Part shown: in pieces, positions 15,703 through 22,648 of the stretch
Layout of the letters: each line of letters begins with the position of its first letter
Position numbering within the stretch: position 1 is the first letter of the stretch
NCBI GenBank assembly: GCA_002399735.1
Contig: DHEF01000030.1
Location: 7,186-29,859 of the forward strand
Length of the DNA stretch: 22,674 nt
From: Chitinophagaceae bacterium UBA4857
Lineage (GTDB): Bacteria; Bacteroidota; Bacteroidia; Chitinophagales; Chitinophagaceae
Direction of reading: 5' to 3'
Made by a program: the position numbers and the translations under genes
Notes under the pieces: model-generated
Database searches by the model: none
Seen by the model: the letters and a program-made list of their open reading frames with translations, nothing else
What the model was told of the DNA's origin: nothing

Positions 15703-16081
15703 TCGTTATTAGCCTGTTGCCAACAGAAAGTAATTTATACTTTTATTTACAACCTACAACTTAACTCGCTAATATGGTGGGGCTTTTATCGGTATAACGC
15801 TACTCAACAATAGTCCGCTGCCCGCCTGCAATGCCCGCTTTGCTCCCATTTACGTCTAAGCAGCGCAGCCCTTCATCTATAGTAATACTAATCAACATCG
15901 TGCTATAGCTAAAGTACTTTATATTCTTTTTCTTTCTATAGTGTGTATTATAAATACCATTTCATTTTAATTAAGGATGGTTGTATAGAAGAGGGAGGAG
16001 AGACTGCTATTCCTTTTGCATTTCACTTAAAAGAAGAATATAAAGCCCTCGGTAGAGAAGGACGAGTGATAAAAAAGCTGA

Positions 16082-16232
16082 CGGGCTGCCCGATTGCAGT
16101 GGAAAGCCCGGTGAGGCCCCACCCGACCTCCCCAAAGGGGAGGAGGAAGCGGCTTGGCTTCTGTGCCGGACTTGTAGCGGAAAGCGGGAACTGTAGCTGA
16201 CCGGAGTTACTACTGCTGATAGCCCCAAATAA
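16082..16232. repeat. Structured GC-rich intergenic element carrying a 31-bp repeat
   Basis: The element contains CGGGCT/AGCCCG arms (16082-16087, 16105-16110), a perfect CCTCCCC-AAA-GGGGAGG hairpin (16127-16143) and two similar 18-mers of the form TTGYAGYGGAAAGC (16094 and 16172 onward). Positions 16202-16232 are identical, inverted, to 22618-22648. It resembles abundant intergenic repeats I remember from Bacteroidota genomes; that memory is unverified. Confidence 0.65.
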
Positions 16233-16359
16233 TTAGATAGTGAAGAAACTTGAAAATAAAGGAATCTAGCTGTTTTAATAACCCCTGTTAACTTATAACG
16301 GCTATTTTACCATTCGCCCGCACAAAAAACCTGTTTACCCAGATTTTTAAAAAAAATAC

Positions 16360-16382
16360 AGTACTTTGTATTGCATAGTACT
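16360..16382. promoter_or_regulatory. Candidate PadR operator (23-bp imperfect palindrome)
   Basis: Arms AGTACTTTGTA and TGCATAGTACT match as inverted repeats at 9 of 11 positions around one central base. The palindrome covers the -33 TTG of the padR promoter, a position suited to repression by a dimeric winged-helix regulator such as the PadR encoded 110 bp downstream. Confidence 0.55.
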
Positions 16383-16400
16383 AAATAATCACTATGTTTG
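16371..16400 (+). promoter_or_regulatory. Promoter of the padR-pspC operon
   Basis: TTG (16371-16373) and TATGTTTG (16393-16400) fit the Bacteroidota -33/-7 consensus with a 19-bp spacer. The leader to the padR ATG is about 85 nt, longer than at the other promoters here. Confidence 0.7.
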
Positions 16401-16493
16401 TGTTGTGAATGTGAGAAACCGGCACTCGATTAAACTTAAAAATGATTGTAACCGGTTGATAATAAACTTAATTACCACTTAAACGAACACCAG

Positions 16494-16844
16494 ATGAATA
16501 TAGATAATACACAGAGCCAGATGCGGAAGGGAATACTGGAGTTTTGTATTTTATCCATTATAAAACGGGGAGAAGCTTATCCCGGTGATATTGTGGAGGA
16601 AATGAAAGCGGCAGGATTACAAATTTTAGAAGGAACGCTTTATCCGCTGTTAACCCGCCTGAAAAATGCCGAAATGCTCACTTACCAGTGGGTGGAAAGC
16701 AAGGGAGGGCCGCCACGAAAATATTTTTCGCTTACGCCAACGGGCGAAGAGTTTTATCAAAAACTGGAACAAACCTGGGCCGAACTGGCCACCGGCGTAG
16801 CACAACTGATAAATCCAGAACAAACAACTACAACAACTAACTAA
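16494..16844 (+). CDS. PadR family transcriptional regulator
   Basis: The 116-residue protein is a compact PadR-type winged helix: MRKGILEFCILSIIKRGEAYPGDI (split here as residues ~10-33) starts the domain, EGTLYPLLTRLKNAEML (about 45-61) is the recognition helix region, and GGPPRKYFSLTPTGEEF (about 70-86) is the conserved wing. A short dimerisation helix and a Thr-rich tail follow. PadR proteins usually repress their own operon and release DNA on binding a ligand or a stress cue. The pspC gene starts 15 bp after this stop, so the likely target is this operon. The palindrome over its promoter supports autoregulation, which remains inference. Confidence 0.92.
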   Translation: MNIDNTQSQMRKGILEFCILSIIKRGEAYPGDIVEEMKAAGLQILEGTLYPLLTRLKNAEMLTYQWVESKGGPPRKYFSLTPTGEEFYQKLEQTWAELATGVAQLINPEQTTTTTN

Positions 16845-16859
16845 TTAAAATATACCGGG

Positions 16860-19085
16860 ATGAAAAAAATTATTAATATAAACTTAAGCGGCAGGGTGAT
16901 ACCTATTGAGGACAGTGCTTACCAGCTACTGCAACAATACATGGAAAGTTTGCGCAGGCATTTTGCCAACGAAGAAGGCCGCGACGAAATTATTAACGAC
17001 ATTGAATCGCGGATTGCCGAATTAATGAACGAACACCTACGCAAAGGCGCATCACATATTAGTGATGAGTATGTGCAGGAAGTTATTAATACCATGGGAC
17101 GCCCTGAAGACTTTGATGATTCGGAGGCGGAGTTTGAAAAACAAGCTACCGGTAGTTCATCGCAAAACAATACGTCGGGCAATTATCAGCAGCAAAGCCG
17201 TTTTTCAACTAAAAGGTTTTACCGCGATGTAAACGATAAGTTTATTGGTGGTGTGTGTAGCGGTTTGGCTTCTTACCTGAATGTTGACCCCGCTATTGTA
17301 CGTATCATTTTTGCTATACTGGCTTTTGGTGGCTGGGGATCGGGCTTTTTAATATACATTTTGCTATGGATTTTTGTTCCGGCTAAAAATGTAGACAGCT
17401 TTAGCGGCAAACGTTTATACCGTAACCCGGAGGATAAAGTAATTGGCGGTGTTGCCGGTGGTTTAGCGGCCTATTTTAACCGTAAAACCTGGGAAATGCG
17501 CTTAATATTTGTAGCCCCGGTTATTTTAAGTGCTTTGTTTGGTCCGTTTCTTATACCTAATATTTTCTTTGGCTCGTTAAGCGGAACTTTTCTTTTAGCT
17601 TACATTATATTATGGATTGTATTGCCAGAAGCCCACTCGCCTTACCAGAAAATGGAAATGCGTGGAGAGCAGGTGGATATTAACAGCATTAAACAAAATG
17701 TACAGGATGGTTACGGCAATGTAAAGCAACGTGTAAAAGAATGGAGTAAAGAAGTTGCTCAAACAGCCGAGGAGTTGGGTGAAAAGGCAAAAACTTTTGG
17801 TCAAACAAAAGGACGTGAATTTGGTAACGAGTTTAGCAATACTGTTAACCGCAGTACCAATGGTATTGGTCACGCTTTTGCCGTACTGTTTAAAGCCTTT
17901 TTCTTTATCATTTTTGGTTCAATTGCCTTTGGTTTATTTGTAGCTATTATGTCTTTGTTTTTTGGTGGTTTAGCCTGGTGGCCTATGAGTAATTTTATAT
18001 GGACCAGTAGCACACAACAATGGCTTACCTGGGCAACAATCATTTTGTTTTTCTTAGTTCCTATTATTGCTTTTATTACCTGGATTATTCGCAGACTGAT
18101 AAATGCAAAATCGGCTAATAACTACTTAGGTTGGATATTTGGCGGTTTATGGACCTTAGGCTGGGTGGCCTTAATGTTTACCATTGCCAGCTTTGCCAAA
18201 GACTTGCGCCAGTACGAATCGGTAGAAGAGCCGGTTGTATTGCCTGCCACGGTAAAAGACCACCTGACCGTAACGGTATCGCAAAGAGAATTGAACTACA
18301 ACGGCAATTTTGGCTGGATTACTGCCGACGAATGGGAAGGCTGGGATTTAAGTAAGGACAGTTTACAACTGGCCTGGGTAAGTTTTGAAACCCAATTGAG
18401 CCCCGACGATAAGTACCATGTTAGCCTGAAAAAATATGCTGCCGGTAATGATGAGGCCGATGCACAAAAACGTGCAGCAGCATTACACTATACTGCTACC
18501 GCTTATGACAGTGTACTGGATCTGGCCAATGGCATCACCATTAGTAGTGAAAGCAAGTTCAGAAACCAGAAAGTGGTGGTAGTAATACAGGTGCCTGCCG
18601 GTAAAAAAATACGCTTTCACCAATCGGTAAAACAAAAGTTAAGCCCGGTAAGTATTAAAACCCGCAGAACCCGCAATGGCGACAGCTTCCAGATTGACCG
18701 CAGCGATAATTACTGGTGGCGCTCTAACGTTTATTATACGATGCAGCCTAACGGCCAGTTAGCAGATGATGACAAATTGACCCATTATAAAAGTTATCCC
18801 ATTAAAGGCGGTGCGTACCGTTATAATGACGGCAACCGTACACAACCGGTTATTACGGATACGGTGAGCGTGAATATTGAAACACAAATACGTGAAGCCA
18901 AAGAGAAAAAAGAAGCCATAGAAAGAGAAAAGGAGGAAACAGAACGCAAGTTAAAAGAACTGGAAAAAATGCAAAAAGAAGCAGCAAAAATGGGTACAAC
19001 TTTTCAACCGATAAAAAAAGCGGATAATACGGAGAGGTTTATTGGTATTCCCGGATCGGTAATAGGTGTTTTAAGCTGGATATAA
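16860..19085 (+). CDS. PspC-domain membrane protein with two PspC domains
   Basis: The 741-residue protein has a soluble N-terminal region (about 1-105) containing a helical segment (NDIESRIAELMNEHL) often found before PspC in Bacteroidota. Two PspC domains follow: about 117-175 (FIGGVCSGLASYLNVDPAIV, then a helix) and about 182-262 (VIGGVAGGLAAYF, then two hydrophobic stretches). Three further membrane helices lie at about 335-365, 385-410 and 424-447. A soluble, probably periplasmic, domain runs from about 460 to 670, and a charged coiled coil (about 675-715, repeated EKKEAIEREKEE-like) ends it. PspC in enterobacteria senses membrane stress and recruits PspA; no pspA is seen here. The PadR gene lies 15 bp upstream and the NTF2-like gene 29 bp downstream, indicating one operon. 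Confidence 0.88.
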   Translation: MKKIININLSGRVIPIEDSAYQLLQQYMESLRRHFANEEGRDEIINDIESRIAELMNEHLRKGASHISDEYVQEVINTMGRPEDFDDSEAEFEKQATGSSSQNNTSGNYQQQSRFSTKRFYRDVNDKFIGGVCSGLASYLNVDPAIVRIIFAILAFGGWGSGFLIYILLWIFVPAKNVDSFSGKRLYRNPEDKVIGGVAGGLAAYFNRKTWEMRLIFVAPVILSALFGPFLIPNIFFGSLSGTFLLAYIILWIVLPEAHSPYQKMEMRGEQVDINSIKQNVQDGYGNVKQRVKEWSKEVAQTAEELGEKAKTFGQTKGREFGNEFSNTVNRSTNGIGHAFAVLFKAFFFIIFGSIAFGLFVAIMSLFFGGLAWWPMSNFIWTSSTQQWLTWATIILFFLVPIIAFITWIIRRLINAKSANNYLGWIFGGLWTLGWVALMFTIASFAKDLRQYESVEEPVVLPATVKDHLTVTVSQRELNYNGNFGWITADEWEGWDLSKDSLQLAWVSFETQLSPDDKYHVSLKKYAAGNDEADAQKRAAALHYTATAYDSVLDLANGITISSESKFRNQKVVVVIQVPAGKKIRFHQSVKQKLSPVSIKTRRTRNGDSFQIDRSDNYWWRSNVYYTMQPNGQLADDDKLTHYKSYPIKGGAYRYNDGNRTQPVITDTVSVNIETQIREAKEKKEAIEREKEETERKLKELEKMQKEAAKMGTTFQPIKKADNTERFIGIPGSVIGVLSWI

Positions 19086-19114
19086 TTAAGGCCATTAATC
19101 ATAAACTCATTATT

Positions 19115-19624
19115 ATGAAAATTTACAAACCCCTTACTGTTTTATTTTTACTTGTTTTTATAAACAGTAAAACGGTGCAGGCGCAAACAAAATACGATAG
19201 CTTAACAAAAACTATTCTACATTACGACAGCCTGTTTTGGGTAGCCTATAACAATTGTGATACGGTAAGTTTTGGAAAATATATTACCGATGATGTAGAG
19301 TTTTACCACGATAAAGGTGGCATTACACTAGGTAAGAAAAAACTGGTAAACTCCATTACCAATAACCTTTGCAGCAATCCGGATTTTAAACTTCGCAGAG
19401 AAGCTGTACAAAAAACGGTGGAGGTTTATCCTTTAGAAAACAATGGCGTTATATATGGTGCCATTATTTCGGGGCGACACTATTTTTATATAAATGAGAA
19501 AGGCAAAAAAGAATACCGTGATGGCATGGCAAGGTTTACCCAACTTTGGCAATTAAACAATGGTGTGTGGAAGATGAACCGCATATTAAGTTATGATCAT
19601 GGTCCTGCGAAAGATATTGATTAA
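19115..19624 (+). CDS. Secreted NTF2-like / DUF4440 family protein
   Basis: The 169-residue protein starts with a signal peptide (about residues 1-23, ending VQAQT). The mature part fits the cone-shaped NTF2-like fold: a helix (YDSLFWVAYNNCD), the D-V-E-F-Y-H-D-K-G-G-I motif (about 67-77) typical of DUF4440/SnoaL-like proteins, and the closing strand TQLWQLNNGVWKMNRILSYDH (in two parts: ~146-156 and ~157-166). Such proteins may be small periplasmic enzymes or ligand binders. It begins 29 bp after the PspC gene and is probably in that operon, so it may act in the same envelope response. No family-specific catalytic set can be named. A post-stop repeat element begins 10 bp after its stop. Confidence 0.8.
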   Translation: MKIYKPLTVLFLLVFINSKTVQAQTKYDSLTKTILHYDSLFWVAYNNCDTVSFGKYITDDVEFYHDKGGITLGKKKLVNSITNNLCSNPDFKLRREAVQKTVEVYPLENNGVIYGAIISGRHYFYINEKGKKEYRDGMARFTQLWQLNNGVWKMNRILSYDHGPAKDID

Positions 19625-19634
19625 ACGTATAAAG

Positions 19635-19660
19635 TTTTTGTCACCCTCTTTCTAACCCCG
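19635..19660 (+). repeat. Post-stop element, copy 3 (short)
   Basis: TTTTTGTCACC, a 3-base spacer, then TTTCTAACCCCG resemble 21132-21156 and the minus strand of 3054-3078, which have TTTTTGTTACC, two bases, then the same TTTCTAACCCCG. It begins 10 bp after the DUF4440 stop, in the gene's orientation. Confidence 0.55.
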
Positions 19661-19720
19661 CATAGCGTGGGAGTCTGACGAAGGGTTACGCAGAATAATA
19701 AAACCTTCAACAGGGCTTCA

Positions 19721-19813
19721 TCAGGCTCAGCCTGACAAACTTCTTGTCATTTTAAAGAACATAATCTCTCTTTTATTTGTGCCTCAACCTGACAGGTCTT
19801 TTTCCGTTTTAAG
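19721..19813. repeat. Two imperfect ~31-bp direct repeats with a short palindrome
   Basis: 19726-19757 and 19783-19813 both read CTCARCCTGACA, then a pyrimidine-rich stretch, and end TTTTAAG or TTTTAAAG. The palindrome TCAGGCT-C-AGCCTGA (19721-19735) overlaps the first. No coding frame is present. Confidence 0.5.
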
Positions 19814-19872
19814 CCAAAGTAAGATTAACAATATTTACTGCGGCATCATTGTACTAATGGTCGTATATTGCT

Positions 19873-19907
19873 CTAATCCCGGGTTTGTTTAACAACAAAT
19901 AGATTAG
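19873..19907 (+). promoter_or_regulatory. Stem-loop just upstream of the SGNH hydrolase start
   Basis: CTAATC (19873-19878) pairs with GATTAG (19902-19907), and inside it TTTGTT (19884-19889) pairs with AACAAA (19894-19899) around TAAC. The structure ends 9 bases before the ATG, so it may affect ribosome access or serve as a protein-binding site. Confidence 0.4.
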
Positions 19908-19916
19908 CGAGTAAAT

Positions 19917-21125
19917 ATGCGACCATTATCTTTTATATATATATTATTATGCCTGTTACCTGTAATGGCAATAGGACAAACCATTGCGGTAAGCACCGGT
20001 TATACCGCTAAATACGGTTATATACAACAGCCGCTTAATTTTATTAATAATGCATCGGGGCTGGATAGTTTTTTTTATAAACTACATCGTTTAAAAAATA
20101 ACCCGCAAGAAAAAATATCCATTGTACATATTGGCGACTCGCATATTCAGGGTGATTTTATGACCGCCATTTTTCGCATGGAATTACAAAGCAATTTCGG
20201 TAATGCAGGTAGGGGCCTGGTTTTTCCGCATCGTCTGGCTAAGTCAAACGGACCATTAGATATTGTTAGCAACAGTACCAATAGTTGGTTATATAACAGA
20301 TTGGTATATACTAAAAACCAACCGGAATCGGGGCTTTCTGGTTTTGCTATTAGCAGCAGCAGTCCCATTGCACAACTAACGGTTGGTTTAAAGAACGATG
20401 AAAAGTTTTCGGCGGTTACTTTAATTACCGATGCAGATGCGGAAAATAAATGGAGTGTTTCTACCGCCGGTGAAAACGGATTTTATCGTTACTATTTACC
20501 CGATAGCAGCAACAGTTTTTATACCTATACCCAATTAGATAGTGCTACAAACAATATTACCATTGGCAGTATGCCTACTAACCATACCAAACAGTTTTAT
20601 GGCGCAGTACTACACAACAACAGCGGTGGTGTAATGGTACATACCATTGGCGTCAATGGTGCTCGGTACGATCATTACAATCAATCGGATTTATTCTGGC
20701 AACAACTACCCTTATTGCAAGCAGATTTATACATTATTTCGCTGGGTACTAACGAAGCGCAGGCAAGAATTTTTAATGAGGGATTATTTAAAAATAACCT
20801 GGAGTTTTTTTTACAAAAAATAAAAGCTATTTCGCCTCATGCAAATATTTTAATTACCACAGCCCCCGACTCTTACAAATTGGGAAAATCGAATATTGTT
20901 TTACGCCAGTTAAATAGTTTTTTAACTGCTTACTGCAACAAGGAAAACATCAGCCTTTATAATTTATACCATGTTGGCGGTGGTTATGGCAGTGCCGGCC
21001 GTTGGATACGCAGCGGACTTATTAATCGAGACCGGGTTCACTATACGGTAGAAGGTTATCGTGTTCACGGACAATTATTATGGCAGGCTTTTGCAAAAAG
21101 ATATAATAGCCTATTCGGGCAATAG
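19917..21125 (+). CDS. Secreted SGNH/GDSL-family hydrolase
   Basis: The 402-residue protein has a signal peptide (about residues 1-21, ending AIGQT). Catalytic blocks are visible: block I HIGDSH (71-76, nucleophile S75), a block II glycine candidate near G248 (GVNGAR), block III LGTNEAQ (276-282, oxyanion N279) and block V D372-R-V-H375, completing Ser-Asp-His. The family's members are esterases or acetyl-esterases; this layout, with GNAGRGLVFPHRLAKSNGP after block I and a beta-rich insert (about 115-245), resembles periplasmic or surface polysaccharide deacetylase/esterase types. No acyltransferase of the MBOAT class is adjacent. It is a single gene with its own upstream region, followed by a post-stop repeat element. 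Substrate unknown. Confidence 0.87.
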   Translation: MRPLSFIYILLCLLPVMAIGQTIAVSTGYTAKYGYIQQPLNFINNASGLDSFFYKLHRLKNNPQEKISIVHIGDSHIQGDFMTAIFRMELQSNFGNAGRGLVFPHRLAKSNGPLDIVSNSTNSWLYNRLVYTKNQPESGLSGFAISSSSPIAQLTVGLKNDEKFSAVTLITDADAENKWSVSTAGENGFYRYYLPDSSNSFYTYTQLDSATNNITIGSMPTNHTKQFYGAVLHNNSGGVMVHTIGVNGARYDHYNQSDLFWQQLPLLQADLYIISLGTNEAQARIFNEGLFKNNLEFFLQKIKAISPHANILITTAPDSYKLGKSNIVLRQLNSFLTAYCNKENISLYNLYHVGGGYGSAGRWIRSGLINRDRVHYTVEGYRVHGQLLWQAFAKRYNSLFGQ

Positions 21126-21129
21126 TTTT

Positions 21130-21260
21130 ATTTTTTGTTACCGGTTTCTAACCCCGAGTGGGGTTTGTGCTTGGGTTCGGGGCTGAGTGCTACAATCATC
21201 GTCCCTTGCAACGCTCCGTTCATACTTCTGTTCTTTGTGCATCATCGTATAATGCTTAGT
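21130..21260 (+). repeat. Dispersed intergenic element, copy 2 (after the SGNH hydrolase gene)
   Basis: It starts within 5 bp of the SGNH stop codon and matches copy 1 closely over ~55 bases. It has a perfect 6-bp stem AACCCC-GAGT-GGGGTT (21150-21165) and then a CGTCCCT-family segment at 21196-21208. An open frame with a start at 21135 crosses it but is not a credible gene. Confidence 0.7.
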
Positions 21261-21324
21261 TGTTTTAATTACCACATTAGCCAGCAAAGCAGTACGGGTA
21301 TAAAAATGATAGGAAAGCTAGCCT

Positions 21325-21352
21325 TAAGCATTATGCATTAAGCGTTCAGCAT
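21325..21352. repeat. Tandem heptamer array, TAAGCAT type
   Basis: In-phase units are TAAGCAT, TATGCAT, TAAGCGT and TCAGCAT, followed by decayed copies (TAGCACA, TCAGCACA) up to the paaI stop codon at 21371-21373. Confidence 0.65.
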
Positions 21353-21370
21353 ATTTAGCACATCAGCACA

Positions 21371-21790
21371 TTATTCACTCATCAATGCTTTATTCGTTCT
21401 AAAACAAGTCCCTTTAAATAAAGCCACAATATGGTCATGTTGGTTGGTAACGGTTATATGGTACAGTCCGGTTGATTTACCATTATGTAATTCTTTTGCT
21501 TCGGCTATTAACTCATCACCTACATGTACGGGTTTGATAAAATTAATAGACGTGTCTAATGCAACTGATAAAGTATTGCGGTTATTACAGGCAAAAGCAA
21601 AGGCACTATCGGAGAAAGAAAAGGCAATGCCCCCATGTACAATACCAAAACCATTTATCATTTCCGGTCTTACGGTCATGGTTATTTTACTGTAGCCTTC
21701 GCTTACTTCCAATACTTCAATGCCTAACCATTGCGAAAACAAATCATGTTGCATCATGTGGTTTACCACTTGTTGCGGAGTAGTTGTCAT
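21371..21790 (-). CDS. paaI: PaaI-type hotdog-fold acyl-CoA thioesterase
   Basis: The 139-residue hotdog protein carries NGFGIVHGG (46-54) and FSFSDSAFAFACNN (57-70). H52, G53-G54 and D61 match the active-site positions of E. coli PaaI. Position 15, Asn in the E. coli enzyme, is His here (MMQHD), and could alter the active site. PaaI removes CoA from hydroxylated phenylacetyl-CoA by-products to rescue CoA when the ring-cleavage route stalls. The gene starts 7 bp after paaG on the same strand, which favours PaaI over a generic thioesterase. It is probably cytoplasmic. A heptamer array abuts its stop codon. Confidence 0.85.
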   Translation of the reverse strand: MTTTPQQVVNHMMQHDLFSQWLGIEVLEVSEGYSKITMTVRPEMINGFGIVHGGIAFSFSDSAFAFACNNRNTLSVALDTSINFIKPVHVGDELIAEAKELHNGKSTGLYHITVTNQHDHIVALFKGTCFRTNKALMSE

Positions 21791-21797
21791 ATTGTTA

Positions 21798-22571
21798 TTA
21801 TTTTCCTTTAAACTGTGGCTGTCTTTTATTTAAAAAAGCATTTACGCCTTCGGCATAGTCATCGGTGGCTGCTGCTTGTTGCTGGTAAGCATCTTCGGCG
21901 GCTAGCTGTTGTTCCCAACTGTTTTGTTCGGATGCCTGTAATGCCTGCTTGGTTAATGCCAACCCTTTGGTGGGCATATTGGCTAAGAACTGCGCAATGT
22001 TAAAGGCATTTTCGGCAAAGTGTTCGTCTTCAAAAACCTTATAAATCATGCCCATTTTTTCCGCATCGGTAGCGCTTACTTTTTCGCCCAGCATCATTAA
22101 TGCGGTGGCTTTTTGCCGGCCGATTAAACGGGGCAAGGTATAGGTGCCACCACTATCGGGTATTAACCCTATTTTAGAAAACGCTTGTAAAAAAGAGGCT
22201 GATTGTGTGGCCACCACAATATCGCAAGCCAGGGCAATATTGGCACCGGCACCGGCTGCTACACCGTTTATGGCGGCAACTACAGGTTTTGGTAATGCTT
22301 TAATGCGTGTTACTATCGGGTTATAATGTTCCGATAATATTTTATTCATTCCCGGACCTTGCGGATCTACAACCTCGGCTAAATCCTGTCCGGCACTAAA
22401 AGCCTTGCCTGCTCCGGTTATATACACACAACGTATGGCATCGCCTTTACAATCGTCTAAATATTGTTGTAACAACAAAGCCATTTCGCGGTTAAAACTG
22501 TTTAGTTTATCGGGGCGGTTTAACGTAATTACCGCAACATTGTTTTTTATTTCGAACAGTATGGAAAGCAT
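21798..22571 (-). CDS. paaG: Enoyl-CoA hydratase/isomerase family protein, probable PaaG
   Basis: The 257-residue crotonase-fold protein has the oxyanion-hole segment FSAGQDL (58-64), a second one in GVAAGAGANIAL (103-114), and an Asp (D139) in IGLIPDSGGTYTLPRLIG, the arrangement typical of PaaG. In crotonases with hydratase activity this place holds Glu; Asp fits the 1,2-epoxyphenylacetyl-CoA isomerase PaaG, which turns the epoxide into the ring-expanded oxepin form. It sits directly upstream of paaI, supporting the phenylacetate role. The other paa genes (paaABCDE, paaZ, paaH) are not in the window. The ATG at 22571 is preceded by a -7-like box. A different beta-oxidation isomerase role cannot be excluded. 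Confidence 0.85.
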   Translation of the reverse strand: MLSILFEIKNNVAVITLNRPDKLNSFNREMALLLQQYLDDCKGDAIRCVYITGAGKAFSAGQDLAEVVDPQGPGMNKILSEHYNPIVTRIKALPKPVVAAINGVAAGAGANIALACDIVVATQSASFLQAFSKIGLIPDSGGTYTLPRLIGRQKATALMMLGEKVSATDAEKMGMIYKVFEDEHFAENAFNIAQFLANMPTKGLALTKQALQASEQNSWEQQLAAEDAYQQQAAATDDYAEGVNAFLNKRQPQFKGK

Positions 22572-22587
22572 AATGTAGTTTATACAA

Positions 22588-22595
22588 CAAACTTA
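22588..22595 (-). promoter_or_regulatory. Candidate -7 box before paaG
   Basis: On the minus strand TAAGTTTG matches TAnnTTTG and ends 16 bases before the paaG ATG. The nearest TTG upstream is only 14 bp away, too close for a normal -33. Confidence 0.3.
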
Positions 22596-22617
22596 CAGTA
22601 ACTATGGTACAATTTGG

Positions 22618-22648
22618 TTATTTGGGGCTATCAGCAGTAGTAACTCCG
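22618..22648 (-). repeat. Second, inverted copy of the 31-bp repeat
   Basis: The reverse complement is identical to 16202-16232 over all 31 bases; a further ~18 bases on one side match at about 14 positions. It lies 46 bp upstream of paaG and may continue past the window end. Confidence 0.85.

Larger units (their letters stand above)
15637..16493. other. Long intergenic region before padR (857 bp)
   Basis: Left to right: a hairpin after the barrel gene (15676-15702), a short heptamer run TACAACC/TACAACT (15748-15761), a GC-rich patch (about 15815-15875), a structured GC-rich repeat element (16082-16232), and the padR promoter with its palindrome (16360-16400). The 85-codon open frame at 15943-16200 runs through the repeat element and is not a believable gene. 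Confidence 0.6.

Noticed and set aside
15943..16200. 85-codon open frame on the plus strand
   Set aside because: It runs through the structured GC-rich repeat, has no recognisable domain, and contains the perfect CCTCCCC hairpin; best explained as repeat DNA.
16082..16232. Possible CRISPR-like or phage attachment array
   Set aside because: There are only two loosely similar 18-mers, no regular spacers and no cas or integrase gene nearby.
20643..20660. Perfect ACCATTG-GCGT-CAATGGT hairpin
   Set aside because: It lies inside the SGNH coding sequence in a codon context that explains it (HTIGVNG) and has no T tail.
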